A stretch of 64,000 nucleotides of DNA from Eremothecium cymbalariae DBVPG#7215 (Eukaryota > Ascomycota > Saccharomycetes > Saccharomycetales > Saccharomycetaceae). Position numbers and translations under genes: made by a program. A model generated the notes under the pieces. That model searched no databases. It saw only the letters and a list, made by a program, of their open reading frames with translations, and was not told where the DNA came from. The stretch's first letter is position 1. Each line of letters begins with the position of its first letter. The DNA lies in contig NC_016456.1 of assembly GCF_000235365.1 (NCBI RefSeq), positions 434,001 to 498,000 on the forward strand. The letters run 5' to 3'. Of the stretch, positions 37,639 through 48,552 are shown one piece after another.

Positions 37639-40600
37639 CTATATGAAAACTTCTTCTGTCGGTTGGGCCATACTCCTACGATGAGTTGATAATCCTTTAT
37701 ACCTCTCCTTCCATAAATATGTTTCTTGTTCTAATTCAGCCACTCTATCCTTATAATATATGTTCTCTTTTTCCAACCTTTTAATAGTAGCATCTTGTTG
37801 TAAAATGTGTTTCTCCATTCCTTCAACACGACCTCCGACCTCAAATAACTGCTTTTCAACAGACTCTCTGTCTTTAGCAGCAATTGAAATGGCCTTATTT
37901 TGATTATCCGCAGCACTATTCAGTTCTTCCAGTGTACGATACAGAGTCTGGCTCTTTTTCATTTCTTCGAACTTTAATTCGGATTCCTCCTTTAGTTTAG
38001 ATTCTAGTTCATGAATTCTATCAACCCATGCATTCTTTTCTGAAGTATCTGATAAATCGTGCTCTAATTTTTCTACATGTTGACGTAACTGCAGGTTCGA
38101 CTTGCCCAACGATTGGTTTTCCTCAAACAATTCGATATTCTTTTCCTTCTCTTGAGTAAAGGCATCCTTAGCCAATTGGATTTCTTCTTGTAGCTTCTCA
38201 ACAAAAGCTTCATTCCTTTCAGTTTGTTGTTGCTGCAACGCCAATGATTCTCTCAAAAACTCGAGTTCATTAAATATATTATCCCTATCATTCACAGATT
38301 TTTCAAAGTCTACATTGGAATCTTGGAGTTTTGCTTTCAAATAATTTCTTTCTTGCTCCAATTTTTCCTTTTCCTGTGTTAAAACATTGAGATCATCATT
38401 CAACCTATCTACCTTTAGCCCCAAGGACTTGACTTTAGCTTGTAATGCATTTTGAACCTGTTCTGATGCATCTTTTTGAGCCCCCAAATCTTGCAGGAAC
38501 TTCTCATAATGGCTATTTTGTTGTACTAGGTTAACGATCTTGGATTCCGAATCAGCCTGGAATGCATTTCTATGGTAAGTCAGGTTAGAAATCTCCTTCT
38601 TAAGCTCTGTTTCAGTCCTCAGAGAAGCGTCCAATTCGGTTTTTAATCTTCCAATCTCAGCCAAATATTTGCTGTTATCTTCAGTGACCTTTATGCGATC
38701 CTTAAAGTGATTCAGATCATCAGACAAAACTTGGTTCAGGGAATTTAGCTTTTGCAGTTCAATGTTACGCTCACCAAGCTGCCCTTCTAAATGTCCTAAT
38801 GCTTTCTCTAAATCCCAGATCAAGACCTCTTTCTGCTTGTTTTGGCTCCGCAATTTTTGAATCAAATCAGTCATCGTTTGAATATCCTCTTCTGACTGTT
38901 TCAAAGAATGTACAAGGTCCCTCATTTGGGCCTCCGTAGCATGTAAATCATTAATACAGTTTTCATATTGATTTTGATGGTGCTTCACACTCGATTGCAA
39001 CAATTGCTTCTGTTTCTCAGTAGACAGAAGATCTTGTTCCAATTGTGAACATTGTTCTCTGAGTGCGTTTTCAGTCACCTTAGAAATCTTGAGGTCATGA
39101 TTCAAGGAGTTGATCTGCTTATTACACTCTTTTAAATAATCTTGTAGTTTGTAATTCTCTAATTTGTGCAGTTTTAATTCATCTTCATACTTGGAGATTG
39201 ATTCACGATGTAGAAATATTTCTCCATTGGCAGTATTTGTCTTGTCTTTTCTTGGAGACTGAAGTAATTTACCTTCTAAGGCCCTAACACGTTCTTCACT
39301 GGCTTCATATTTTAACTTATAAATATCCGGAACTGAATCTGAACGTTGAATCTGCCTGAATTTGCTGTGAAGTGAAGATGCAACATGTTCTGCATTTACA
39401 CGTGCATTCTTCTCGTGTTCATATTGTCTTTTCAAAAAATCAATTTCTAACAACAACTTCTCATGATTAAATTCAATTATATCAACTTCCTCCAATTCCT
39501 TCTCAATATTGATATTTGAATTGGACTTTTGGACCAATTCTTTTAACTTTTTCAACTGAGTACATATCGTTTGATTGTCAAATGACGATGATGCCAATCT
39601 AGTTTCGGTAAAACGCAAACGAGAAATTAATTCCTTCTTCTCTTCTAACTCCTTTTCTAGTCTAAAGGATGTCTTTCTCAACTTTAATTTAATTTCCTCG
39701 AAATTATTATTAAGATCATCACCATCCAAATGATCCCTATGTTGCATTTCATGAAAAGCACCCTTCCCATGAAAATTAGATAGTAGTTTTTCATTCAAAA
39801 ATCGATTCATAGCACGCTCTTTGGCCAATTCATCTTCTAATATATTAACTTTATTCTCAATATTGATTAAACCTCCCGGAGAAGAAGGGCTGGGCATAAA
39901 TAAATCTTCTTTTGTTGATTCTGCTGAGGGCTTCAGCTCCTCAAATTTTTTCTTAAACTCGTTGGCTTCGGTCCTAGACTGTCTTAATTCACTGGTAATG
40001 CTTTCATTACCTGTAATAAGAGAATCCCTTTCTTTTGTCAGAGCTGTTACCTGTGCTTTTTCAACTTCAAAACGTTCAGTCAACCTTGCCAACTCTTTTG
40101 TTTTCGAAGCTAGATGTCGATGAGCATCTTGATGTTCTTTCCTTGCCCGTTCTAACTCAAACTTCAAAGTTTTATTTTCGCTTACAAGATCTTCTAGTCT
40201 TCTGCTTGTACTAGAAACCCCTCTTTCCAATTGTTGTACTTTTGTTTTCAGTTCTACATTAGAGTTATTTGCCGCCGCTTCAAGATCACTTGACTTCTTC
40301 ACTTTTATGCGCAATTCATTTTGCAGCTTTTTCAACTCTTCTTCTAAAGCAGCCTTTTCTGCATTATACTTATTTTCATATTTTTCCCCGCTGTCTGCTT
40401 CGGATTTCATAGTCTTTATTTGATTCAAAAGTTGGGCCTTTTCAGACTCTAACTGCTTAATCTTTGCAGTACTTTCATCTCTAAAGTTTCTTAATTGCTT
40501 CAAATCGTCTTGGAACTTCGAGTATTCTTCTTGGCTCAAGGATTCTTCTGATTTTAGGGTATCTCTAAATTTAACTGCCTCATCGTATGCAACCTGTAGT

Positions 40601-43203
40601 TCCTGTTCCCTTTTTTTCGTTGATTCGTACAAACGCTGATAGTTCTGTAGTTTTTCTGTTTCTGTTAATAGTAAGGCGCGAACTTCTTGTAGCTCTTTTT
40701 CCACGTTGATATGCTTAGTTTCCAGATGCTTCTTTTCACCTTTAACTACATTTAATTCTTTCTCCAATTGCTTTATCTGTTCAGCAATTTTTTTGGACCT
40801 TGCTAAAGACTGGGATGATCCTAACATAGGCTTAATCTTAATATACAAGTTGTACCATGGATCTTCCATCAGCTTAGCATATAGATTAAATGTGGAACTC
40901 AAAACTTTTGCTGCTTGCAACTTTTGGACTTGTTGGTTAACTGAGGCCCTAATAATCTTACCTTGAATAATACTGTTCATCTTTGTCACAATTTTGGCAA
41001 TCTTATCTTCCTTTTGGGATTCCAATTGGGCCAAGACACCTGCTTTGAAAAATAGTTTAGTATTACCCACTTTGTATACAGTTGGATCTAGTCGTAGGAA
41101 AGAAAGTAATACTTCGCAATTCTTTTTAGAGTTATTTGAGAATCTGTATTCTTTAGAAAGAATCTTATACCTCTGATAGAACTCTTTAAAGAAGATTCGG
41201 TTAGGATATCCCTCCCTCGCAATTCTGATGCCTTCTAAAACACCATTGCAACGCAATTGATCCAAAATTAACTTCCTATCGAAATTTTTAGCCTTTTTCT
41301 TGGTGTTTGGGACAATACAACGCACAAAGTGTGGATCTGTGGATGATAATTGCTCAAGTAATACAGTAAGTTGCTCCTTATGACGAGTGGACGCAGTTTT
41401 ACTCATGCTACGACCAAGATGTTCATTGTAAAATGCCGATATCAATGCATTTGATGATCCTGTTAATACAGACAACAAGTTATCATTTAATGGATCTTTA
41501 TTTTTTGATAGCCAACCATCAATATTATACTCAACGTTGGCTGCATAGTGTTCAAGGACAAAACATCTTGGAAGTTTTGAACGTTTAAATTTAGAGGAAT
41601 TACTATCCCAAGCTGACATAAGCTTAGAATAGAACGACTCATCGGTAGATTTTGGCAAAATCGACTCCTCATCAAGAATTGATAGAATACCTGCGGGTTG
41701 ATTCTTCTTTTCAATTAAATCAATGGTATACTGCAAGTCTTTACCATAGTCAATAAAATCCCATCGAATATTTTCTTTTAAATATTCGTTCTGTTCTAAA
41801 ACGAACATATGATGGTTAAAAAATTGTTGCAACTTTTCATTAGTGTAGTTAATACACAATTGTTCAAATGAGTTGTCCTTAAAAATTTCAAAACCTGCGA
41901 TATCGAGTAACCCAATGTAATTTTCTGTTACTGCACCATGGTCCAAATTCTTGTTGATTCTGTGGACAATATGACTAAAAAGCTTCTCATATAAAGACCT
42001 CGACAAGGAATTTAGGATGAAACGTGACTGTGCCGCATTTTTTGCCTGAAATACCCATTCCTTGCCCGCTTTAGATTTGGGTTTTAAAACAGCTGTTTTA
42101 AACTCAGCCTCCTCCACTCCTAACAACTTACATAGTTTGGAAATGTCATTTTTAATCGAGGCCTGTTCAGTTCTGTCAGAGTGGAATTGTACATTACCTA
42201 TATGTAGAATAATGGCAATACATTTGAAAATATCAGTAACATCATCTTCCGAAAATCCAACAACTTTGAACGCTGCCAATAATTCACGGAAATCGTTACA
42301 ATCATCAACTCCTGGAATTGATGGGTTTGAATCCCGCAAATAAGCATAATCTGAAATTGAATTAGAGATTAAGTCTATTTTTTTTAATTCCTCTTTGGTC
42401 ATGCCAGATAACAATTGATAAAAAACATGATAATTACGTTCCCTCACATTTTGTTGAATAACCCTCGATTTTTCTAATAGATACCATTCGATATGAGCCC
42501 CATTTATCTTCCCCAGCTCATCAAACTCAATTTTTATAAACTTACCAAACCTTGATGAATTGTTATTACGAACTGTTTGCGCATTACCAAACGATTCTAA
42601 TATAGGGTTTGACTGCAATATCTTCCTCTCAAATGACTCTGTGTTCACCGTAAGTAGCTTCTCATCCGTCGTAATAGAAGCTAGATATTGCAATATTTTC
42701 TTAGTATTCTCCGTCTTCCCCGCTCCTGACTCCCCCGTAACCAACACCGATTGGTCTTGCTTCTGAGTTAACAATTTCCTATAAGCCTGTTCCGCTACTG
42801 CAAAAATATGCGGCTTGTTGTCCTCTTTAGGCGACCCATGATATAAGTTCACATATTCTTGAGTGTATATTCTGATGTTACTATATGGATTCAAAGCCAC
42901 AAGGAAAAGACCAGAATACGTATATATCAAATCATCCTTGTATCTGTTCTCCAAATTGTACAACACAGAAGGCTCGTTAAGATGAGTTAATTCTGACATA
43001 TCATCTATCTTATCAAAAGTAGATGGATTAACGGGAGCCGTTAAATCCTCTCGCACTTCCCGCTCCTTCCCATTCACAACCACAATACATATGTTCTCAT
43101 CCTTGTTCTGTTTGTTTCTAATAGTCTTTGTGGAAATCAACTGTCCCTTCACAAATACCTCTTCAGAATCCGGAACCCAAGTCATCTGACATTGTTCACT
43201 CAT
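37639..43203 (-). CDS. MYO1: Type II myosin heavy chain
   Basis: This 1854-residue protein is the sole class II myosin of yeast, needed for the contractile ring at the bud neck. The motor domain runs to about residue 770: P-loop GESGAGKT at 157-164, switch I NNNSSRFGKFIKIEF, switch II DIAGFEIFKDNSFEQLCINY and RCIVPNTKKK plus LDQLRCNGVLEGIRI in the actin-binding and converter regions. A short light-chain-binding segment follows, then about 1000 residues of coiled coil to near the end. S. cerevisiae Myo1 is 1928 residues. The frame is open slightly upstream but the first ATG is at 43203. It is convergent with MAS2 as YHR023W and YHR024C are. Confidence 0.97.
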   Translation of the reverse strand: MSEQCQMTWVPDSEEVFVKGQLISTKTIRNKQNKDENICIVVVNGKEREVREDLTAPVNPSTFDKIDDMSELTHLNEPSVLYNLENRYKDDLIYTYSGLFLVALNPYSNIRIYTQEYVNLYHGSPKEDNKPHIFAVAEQAYRKLLTQKQDQSVLVTGESGAGKTENTKKILQYLASITTDEKLLTVNTESFERKILQSNPILESFGNAQTVRNNNSSRFGKFIKIEFDELGKINGAHIEWYLLEKSRVIQQNVRERNYHVFYQLLSGMTKEELKKIDLISNSISDYAYLRDSNPSIPGVDDCNDFRELLAAFKVVGFSEDDVTDIFKCIAIILHIGNVQFHSDRTEQASIKNDISKLCKLLGVEEAEFKTAVLKPKSKAGKEWVFQAKNAAQSRFILNSLSRSLYEKLFSHIVHRINKNLDHGAVTENYIGLLDIAGFEIFKDNSFEQLCINYTNEKLQQFFNHHMFVLEQNEYLKENIRWDFIDYGKDLQYTIDLIEKKNQPAGILSILDEESILPKSTDESFYSKLMSAWDSNSSKFKRSKLPRCFVLEHYAANVEYNIDGWLSKNKDPLNDNLLSVLTGSSNALISAFYNEHLGRSMSKTASTRHKEQLTVLLEQLSSTDPHFVRCIVPNTKKKAKNFDRKLILDQLRCNGVLEGIRIAREGYPNRIFFKEFYQRYKILSKEYRFSNNSKKNCEVLLSFLRLDPTVYKVGNTKLFFKAGVLAQLESQKEDKIAKIVTKMNSIIQGKIIRASVNQQVQKLQAAKVLSSTFNLYAKLMEDPWYNLYIKIKPMLGSSQSLARSKKIAEQIKQLEKELNVVKGEKKHLETKHINVEKELQEVRALLLTETEKLQNYQRLYESTKKREQELQVAYDEAVKFRDTLKSEESLSQEEYSKFQDDLKQLRNFRDESTAKIKQLESEKAQLLNQIKTMKSEADSGEKYENKYNAEKAALEEELKKLQNELRIKVKKSSDLEAAANNSNVELKTKVQQLERGVSSTSRRLEDLVSENKTLKFELERARKEHQDAHRHLASKTKELARLTERFEVEKAQVTALTKERDSLITGNESITSELRQSRTEANEFKKKFEELKPSAESTKEDLFMPSPSSPGGLINIENKVNILEDELAKERAMNRFLNEKLLSNFHGKGAFHEMQHRDHLDGDDLNNNFEEIKLKLRKTSFRLEKELEEKKELISRLRFTETRLASSSFDNQTICTQLKKLKELVQKSNSNINIEKELEEVDIIEFNHEKLLLEIDFLKRQYEHEKNARVNAEHVASSLHSKFRQIQRSDSVPDIYKLKYEASEERVRALEGKLLQSPRKDKTNTANGEIFLHRESISKYEDELKLHKLENYKLQDYLKECNKQINSLNHDLKISKVTENALREQCSQLEQDLLSTEKQKQLLQSSVKHHQNQYENCINDLHATEAQMRDLVHSLKQSEEDIQTMTDLIQKLRSQNKQKEVLIWDLEKALGHLEGQLGERNIELQKLNSLNQVLSDDLNHFKDRIKVTEDNSKYLAEIGRLKTELDASLRTETELKKEISNLTYHRNAFQADSESKIVNLVQQNSHYEKFLQDLGAQKDASEQVQNALQAKVKSLGLKVDRLNDDLNVLTQEKEKLEQERNYLKAKLQDSNVDFEKSVNDRDNIFNELEFLRESLALQQQQTERNEAFVEKLQEEIQLAKDAFTQEKEKNIELFEENQSLGKSNLQLRQHVEKLEHDLSDTSEKNAWVDRIHELESKLKEESELKFEEMKKSQTLYRTLEELNSAADNQNKAISIAAKDRESVEKQLFEVGGRVEGMEKHILQQDATIKRLEKENIYYKDRVAELEQETYLWKERYKGLSTHRRSMAQPTEEVFI

Positions 43204-44079
43204 TAGCACAGATTTCTATTGACCTTATCCAAGTATTTCAAATTCAAATTCAATAATAGTCCAAGGTAATAAGAATTCTTATCCATTAATTATTGGATCT
43301 CATTTACGCTAGCGTAGATTTTTCGAGCCTCTTTAGTTTGTTTATTTATGTTTCTAATTGTTTTGGGGAAAGATTTTCAGATCACGTGACACAGATGTAA
43401 GATTCCATGGTGGATGGGTGTTAAGATTTGCAGTGTTCTACATATGATGATGATAGTGACGACAATAGTAGTAGTAGCAGTACTATTAGTTATAAGCATC
43501 GGAAAGGTGTGCTGGCAGAAGATCGGTAGCAGCTTGGCGTTCCGAGGACTTATGCAGAGCATGGAGAGTTTATAAGCCAAGATAGCCGGGTGTTACAGCA
43601 GCCATAGTAACAATTAGTTGCTGACGCAGGTAAATTGGCGGAGCCTCGAGACATGGACTTAATGCAATTGTGATGACACCCTTTTTCTCGAGGAATCATT
43701 ACAAAAGAAATACGTAGCAAGAACACGGCGGGCTTGTAGAGAGAAGAGGGTGTCAGAGCAAGGTTTGAAATACTGGTCGGACGAGATTTATGTGGTGTGG
43801 AGTTGGGAGTGCGTGAGATGACGGGCAGCGGAATTTGACTTACCTAAGATAGGAGGAGACTTCAGGAATAAGAAATGAAAGAGTGGTGTAAAAGAGAAGG
43901 AAAGAACAGGGGTGTAGTAATACGACGAAAAAGGGCAAGTGAGATGTGGTTCGCGTGGAAAGAGAGAAAGGGAGAGAGAGAAGAGGCTAGGGAGATTATA
44001 TATATATCTGTATTTGAGGAAGATGGTTAACCGGAGTGAGGGGCTAGATAGATAAATCTATACGAGCAGGAGGGGGAGC
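43204..44079. other. Divergent region between MYO1 and the F-box-like gene
   Basis: This 876-base gap holds a TCACGTGA palindrome at 43382-43389 and, from about 43860 to 44000, a purine-rich (GA) stretch on the plus strand ahead of the next gene. I tested whether the E-box could start a centromere; the following sequence is not AT-rich enough. Confidence 0.45.
43382..43389. promoter_or_regulatory. Cbf1-type E-box TCACGTGA upstream of MYO1
   Basis: The palindrome TCACGTGA lies 179 bases upstream of the MYO1 ATG. It is identical to the one between MPS3 and MRPS35. Cbf1 binding is inferred. Confidence 0.5.
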
Positions 44080-45894
44080 ATGGCACGATATTTCAACTTG
44101 GATTTCTGTGCGCCGATTGGGCATGCTGGGGCCCCGTTGCCGGCGCTTTGCAATTGGCAAGGTGGTCAGGACAGGTGTTTGGGGGATGAATGTAGGATGA
44201 AGAGCGTGGGGAAGGGTTATGAGCGGCTTTTAGAACTTCCTTTGGAGGTTAAAATCAAGATAAGCAGGTATCTATCGCAATATGACTTGGTTAACCTTGC
44301 GGGAGTTTCAAGGGCGTTCCACGATGTGGCCGTATTATGCTTGTACGGCAGAATTGTGATCGATCCAAGCGCATGCGCCAAGACTGTTTCCAAGCAGGGG
44401 TGTAATTTTATGCCATATAATGAGATTGTTATCAAATCCAGGTTCTCGCTGATGCGCTTTATGGCGGTGATTAGCGCAAAGGAACCGCTTCCATTTGGAG
44501 CTTTAGTGCGATCTATCAAGGTACTAGACTTTCCTGCTGGGTTCACTCGGCGGGACTCTTTCAGCTTTGTACGGAAGGTGCTTCCAAACCTTGTGGTGCT
44601 GCAAGAACTGTGTTATAGAGTCAGGGAGCACTGGATACCGGATGACATCTATAATTTCATACCAGCGAGTACTTCGATGATCTCTATGCCTCTTAAATCG
44701 ATCGATGGATCGCTGAAAAGGAGATTCAGGATTCGAGAGTTTTTCTGCAAGAAGTACATTGAAGCGAAAGACTTGCACAACTTAATGCACAATTTGAGTG
44801 AAATATCAGATAACTTAGGTTCTTCACTTTCGACATTGCAACTACACAGAGATGATCAACACCATTCTCTGCATACACGTAACCTTAATCCGGGGCAGTC
44901 TCTCATAGTTACGCAATATATGATAGACAATAATTTGCCGCAGCCAGATTTCCTAGAGAGAGACACAGTAGTATCGCATAATCAGCTGGATGTTTTCTTT
45001 TGGGACTTTTTAAAATACACTTGCAAGCTGGCTAATTTGCGAGAATTAGATGTAAGCGGCGCGAACTTCAAATCCTCGGATGCTGTGCTGGTGAGCAATC
45101 ACATTAATTTAGCAAACCTCGAGACGCTATGCTTCACCAACGTCAATGAAGTACAATGGTTACCGGAAGTGTCCTACTATGTCGATGACATGCAGTGGTT
45201 ACACGATACCCATCTCCGGAAAGGGTTTCTGCCCTCCATCGCTTTAAAATTTGTAAACTTGAAGCGCGTTAAACTGGATTATAAGGAGCCCATAGGACGT
45301 GGAGTTCCTGAATTTTTAGAAACTTTAGCTTCTAACGGTGTCTTCTTATCAGAATTAGACCTGGTAATAAACTGGGACAAGAGTAGTACTGTATCAGCTA
45401 GCTGGGAAAATACCGCTGAAAGATATGCAGATGCTATCTTAATGCATCGCTGCACCCTAGTGAAACTTTCATTAGTAGCCAAGGAGGAGTCCAGTTATTA
45501 CGAACTGCATAAAAACATACCAATGTCTTCACTGATGAGGCTCTCAAGTTGTAAAAATATTGAAAGTCTACGTTTTTATGGTGGCTCATTACAAACCTGT
45601 GATTGTGAACTTTTGGAGAAGTTTCCCAAGCTGGTGTATCTGGACTTATGCGGCCGAGAAGCAGGTGGCCCACTCCACATGGGATTGCACACAAGGCATG
45701 ATGGGGTTTTAGATGAATGGTATCGTGTCATACATGTGCCCATTAATTTGTCTAGAAGAATTCCAACTGTAAAGTTCATCAAGATTAACACATGTTTGTT
45801 TGAATGTAGGCAAGGTGGGGAAGTACTACCGTCTTTAGATGGCCTTGAACCTTGGTTTACAGCAAAAACAAGAGTCATTGTGTCTGAAAAGTGA
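44080..45894 (+). CDS. F-box-like protein of unknown function
   Basis: This 604-residue protein carries an F-box-like segment at about residues 48-95 (LLELPLEVKIKISRYLSQYD, then NLAGVSRAFHDVAVLCLYGRIVID), the short helical motif that binds Skp1 in SCF ubiquitin ligases. The rest has irregular leucine-rich stretches (LANLRELDVSGANF, LANLETLCFTNV, FVNLKRVKLDYKEP, FLSELDLVINW, LVYLDLCGREAGG), suggesting a solenoid that could recognise substrates. Function as a ligase receptor is inference. It sits between MYO1 and the Ras-like gene, where S. cerevisiae has no such gene that I recall, so it is either lost there or placed elsewhere. The N-terminus before the F-box is cysteine-rich (CAPIGH, CNWQGGQDRCLGDEC). 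Confidence 0.6.
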   Translation: MARYFNLDFCAPIGHAGAPLPALCNWQGGQDRCLGDECRMKSVGKGYERLLELPLEVKIKISRYLSQYDLVNLAGVSRAFHDVAVLCLYGRIVIDPSACAKTVSKQGCNFMPYNEIVIKSRFSLMRFMAVISAKEPLPFGALVRSIKVLDFPAGFTRRDSFSFVRKVLPNLVVLQELCYRVREHWIPDDIYNFIPASTSMISMPLKSIDGSLKRRFRIREFFCKKYIEAKDLHNLMHNLSEISDNLGSSLSTLQLHRDDQHHSLHTRNLNPGQSLIVTQYMIDNNLPQPDFLERDTVVSHNQLDVFFWDFLKYTCKLANLRELDVSGANFKSSDAVLVSNHINLANLETLCFTNVNEVQWLPEVSYYVDDMQWLHDTHLRKGFLPSIALKFVNLKRVKLDYKEPIGRGVPEFLETLASNGVFLSELDLVINWDKSSTVSASWENTAERYADAILMHRCTLVKLSLVAKEESSYYELHKNIPMSSLMRLSSCKNIESLRFYGGSLQTCDCELLEKFPKLVYLDLCGREAGGPLHMGLHTRHDGVLDEWYRVIHVPINLSRRIPTVKFIKINTCLFECRQGGEVLPSLDGLEPWFTAKTRVIVSEK

Positions 45895-47047
45895 ATTTTT
45901 TTTGTCTTCTGCAATGTAATACAGTTTTAAGGCGACAGACAGTTATACGTTCGCTCAAAATTTTAGCTTGCTTCTGACATACAGACAGACAAACTATTAC
46001 TTTCAACAAAATTTTTAATTGAAGGCTGGTTCTTGTGTCTTATGTAAAGTACCATTTACGCTAGAACACTCTTCTTCGCCTTCCCATCGCGTTTCTAAAC
46101 CAGCAACATAAAATTGTTCGTAGAAATTTTTAACATACTGACTGGCACAGCTTACAACTGCGTGACTGTCATACTTTGCAACTTAAGGCGAAAATCATGA
46201 AAACTTTTTCCAAATAATTTTCTATCATCCCAATCTCTATCCTCCTGTATGTGAGTGACTCAATGCTAATGTCATATGTGCTCACGTCCATTGTATGTAT
46301 TCGAAACGTCTGCAATAAAAAAATACCTGTTTCTCCATCATGAGTTCGAAATTAGATCTAAGCCGTTGCATGCTGCCCGCGTTCCACCAAATACAATACT
46401 AACCCGTTAAGAAAATTAAAACCCATATGAATCGGTCCACCATTGCTATTGGCGATTCCGAGAACGTGATTTTATGACGTTCATAGAGAACACACATCAG
46501 CACGCTTTTGTGCTATGCCGCTCCCCTACACGGGTTTCTCCTTAAATAATACAGAGGCTTAGCTGTCAAACAAACTGCTACTGCTGGTGCTAAGTTGGCA
46601 GAACGTTAACTCCACCTAGACCTTTCATAACGATTGTCAATCGTCGCTGTTCCTCGAGCCTTCCTCAATCAGTTACTTTTTACATCATATTTTTTCTTTC
46701 ACTTAAGATCTCTAAGACCACGAAGGCACAGGCAAGCTAAAAAAAATAAATGGTATATGAATACATATCGCTCCACAAACTAGAGATCTTTCAGATTAAT
46801 GGCATATTCCCAGAACTTTCAATTTTAGAAATATTTTTGACACATATCATAATCTTCTATTTAAGATCAGTAATTCCTCATTTGGAGATAATCGGTGCCT
46901 TTCTTTTTTTCTCGAGGCAAAAACTCCTAAAAAAGAAACGTAGAAAAACGGAATAAAAGCGACTTTCACATTGATCAAAATCATGTTAGACTCATTTCCC
47001 GTTATAATTAGTATTAGGCAGCTATTATCTGGAAGCTGAATTGTAAA
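45895..47047. other. Long intergenic region between the F-box-like gene and the GTPase gene
   Basis: This 1153-base gap separates two genes on the same strand. The only frame of note (46750-46956) encodes a hydrophobic 68-residue peptide close upstream of the GTPase and is probably fortuitous. No RNA gene is recognised. The length is unusual for this gene-dense window. Confidence 0.4.
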
Positions 47048-48118
47048 ATGGCATCTTCATCTTCAACGGTGGCAGTATTTGAACACTCGATTGATACTAC
47101 AACGCAGATACCGGGTGAATATGACTTGACGCAAGCTAGGATATCTATTGTTGGACACAATCAGTGCGGTAAAACGTCTTTGCTTGTTAGGTGGCTTCAT
47201 GATATGTTCAATCCTAATTTGAGCGGCATGCATGTTGAGCAAATATATCGTAAGAAGATCAATTATGATGCATTCTGTCAGAGTCGATCTCTACAAGAGT
47301 ATCAGGAATTATGTGCTGACCCCAGCGGGATATCCTCAGATGTCGAGAATCGCTATATTAGTATTAACAAGAAAGACTTGCCGCTGATTACGCGAAGCAG
47401 TGAATTTGAGGTCCAAGTACTTGATACTACAAATATCGACTGCAGAAACCTTTCACAGATCAGAAGACTTCAGGTTAAACAGTCTAACGGCTTTATTCTC
47501 TGCTATAACTGCAGTGATGAGGAATCCTTCAACCTCCTTCGCGTTTTTCATCGCAATATTGTTGCTATCAAGGGTAATGATGTTCCGATAGTGGTATGTT
47601 GCTGCAAAATCGATTTAGAAGGGGATAGAGTTATTTCCTCGGCGGACGTAGCCGATCTTTGTGATGAATTTGATCTCGACCTGAGTGAATCCTACTGTGA
47701 AACTTCCGCCAAGGAAAACACAGGTACCCAAAACCTCTTCTACACTATCTTACAAAAAATCGAAAAGTACAAACAGGCTATGCGTGACGAGAGGCGCATC
47801 CAAAACGAGCACGTTTTCTGTTCTAGCAGCACTGATTCCGAAATCGGACCACCAATTCCAGAACGTCCTTCCCCTAGACTCCTCAGAAATTCTACAGCCC
47901 CTATCCTCAGCAGCTCCCCGTGCCCCCCTCTAAAATCTCCCGACTCAATATCCTCCTCTGATGCTATCGCCAACCCACCTCGTATGCCATCTCCCTCAAC
48001 TCCAACATCTAATTTTATCCCACATACCCCTAACGTTAATATAGCACCGACCCCATCGTTTACTCCCTCCCGTCGCCATGTCCGCCGATCGAGAGGCTCC
48101 TCTTGCATAATTAATTAG
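47048..48118 (+). CDS. Ras-like small GTPase with C-terminal CAAX (YHR022C-like)
   Basis: This 356-residue protein occupies the place of YHR022C, an uncharacterised Ras-related protein in S. cerevisiae (about 256 residues). The G domain spans roughly residues 30-240: P-loop GHNQCGKTS at 36-44, a G3-like segment VLDTTNID with Asn in place of the usual Gly (about 124-131), a G4-like CKID at 186-189 with Cys in place of Asn, and ETSAK at 218-222. A Ser/Pro-rich tail of about 110 residues ends in a basic stretch and CIIN, a CAAX box suited to prenylation and membrane anchoring. The altered G3 and G4 suggest unusual nucleotide handling. It lies between the F-box-like gene and RPS27, matching YHR021C-YHR022C order. 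Confidence 0.8.
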   Translation: MASSSSTVAVFEHSIDTTTQIPGEYDLTQARISIVGHNQCGKTSLLVRWLHDMFNPNLSGMHVEQIYRKKINYDAFCQSRSLQEYQELCADPSGISSDVENRYISINKKDLPLITRSSEFEVQVLDTTNIDCRNLSQIRRLQVKQSNGFILCYNCSDEESFNLLRVFHRNIVAIKGNDVPIVVCCCKIDLEGDRVISSADVADLCDEFDLDLSESYCETSAKENTGTQNLFYTILQKIEKYKQAMRDERRIQNEHVFCSSSTDSEIGPPIPERPSPRLLRNSTAPILSSSPCPPLKSPDSISSSDAIANPPRMPSPSTPTSNFIPHTPNVNIAPTPSFTPSRRHVRRSRGSSCIIN

Positions 48119-48520
48119 CATTACCGGTAACTATTTTTCTCCACCCTCCGCCTAACCTATAAAAATACCATATCTCAGCTATTGCTTCCTACCCATACAT
48201 TCCCGTGCACCCAGTCGTCAAACACCATTCTGACTTCTACCCAGGCCCTTAACTCCTCTCTGTCTATAACCGCCCCCCCCACTTAGAATATCACCGCACA
48301 TTATGTGTGAACCCTCCATCAATCCTCTAAAACCTGCCAAGCCTCTTGGATTGTGCACATATCTGATAGACCCGAATATTAGCTGCCTACTTCTTATATA
48401 AAACTTGTTTCAAAAAATATCTTTCATTTGCTGTCATCACGTACTGTCATCAGGGCGACATTTATGTCCAGTCAGCAACATAATATAAACAAAAAGAAAC
48501 GATTAAATATCATGACTGCT

Positions 48521-48552
48521 ACACCCATACATTGTTGCTACACCCACTCACC
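48521..48552. promoter_or_regulatory. Tandem Rap1-type sites upstream of RPS27
   Basis: ACACCCATACATT at 48521-48533 is a perfect Rap1 consensus match, followed 19 bases later (start to start) by ACACCCACTCACC at 48540-48552, a weaker match in the same orientation. Paired Rap1 sites about 300 bases upstream are the usual architecture of ribosomal protein genes in this family. A third partial match (TACCCATACATT) starts at 48190. Confidence 0.75.

Noticed and set aside
42315..42336. B-box-like GGTTTGAATCCC inside MYO1
   Set aside because: It is within conserved motor-domain codons and no A box or cloverleaf accompanies it.
43382..43544. Possible centromere (TCACGTGA followed by TTCCGAG)
   Set aside because: The sequence between is not AT-rich enough for CDEII and the second element does not match TTCCGAA in context.
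46750..46956. 68-codon hydrophobic plus-strand frame before the GTPase gene
   Set aside because: It is rich in Ile, Leu and Phe, as expected of AT-rich random sequence, with a lysine tail and no recognisable family.
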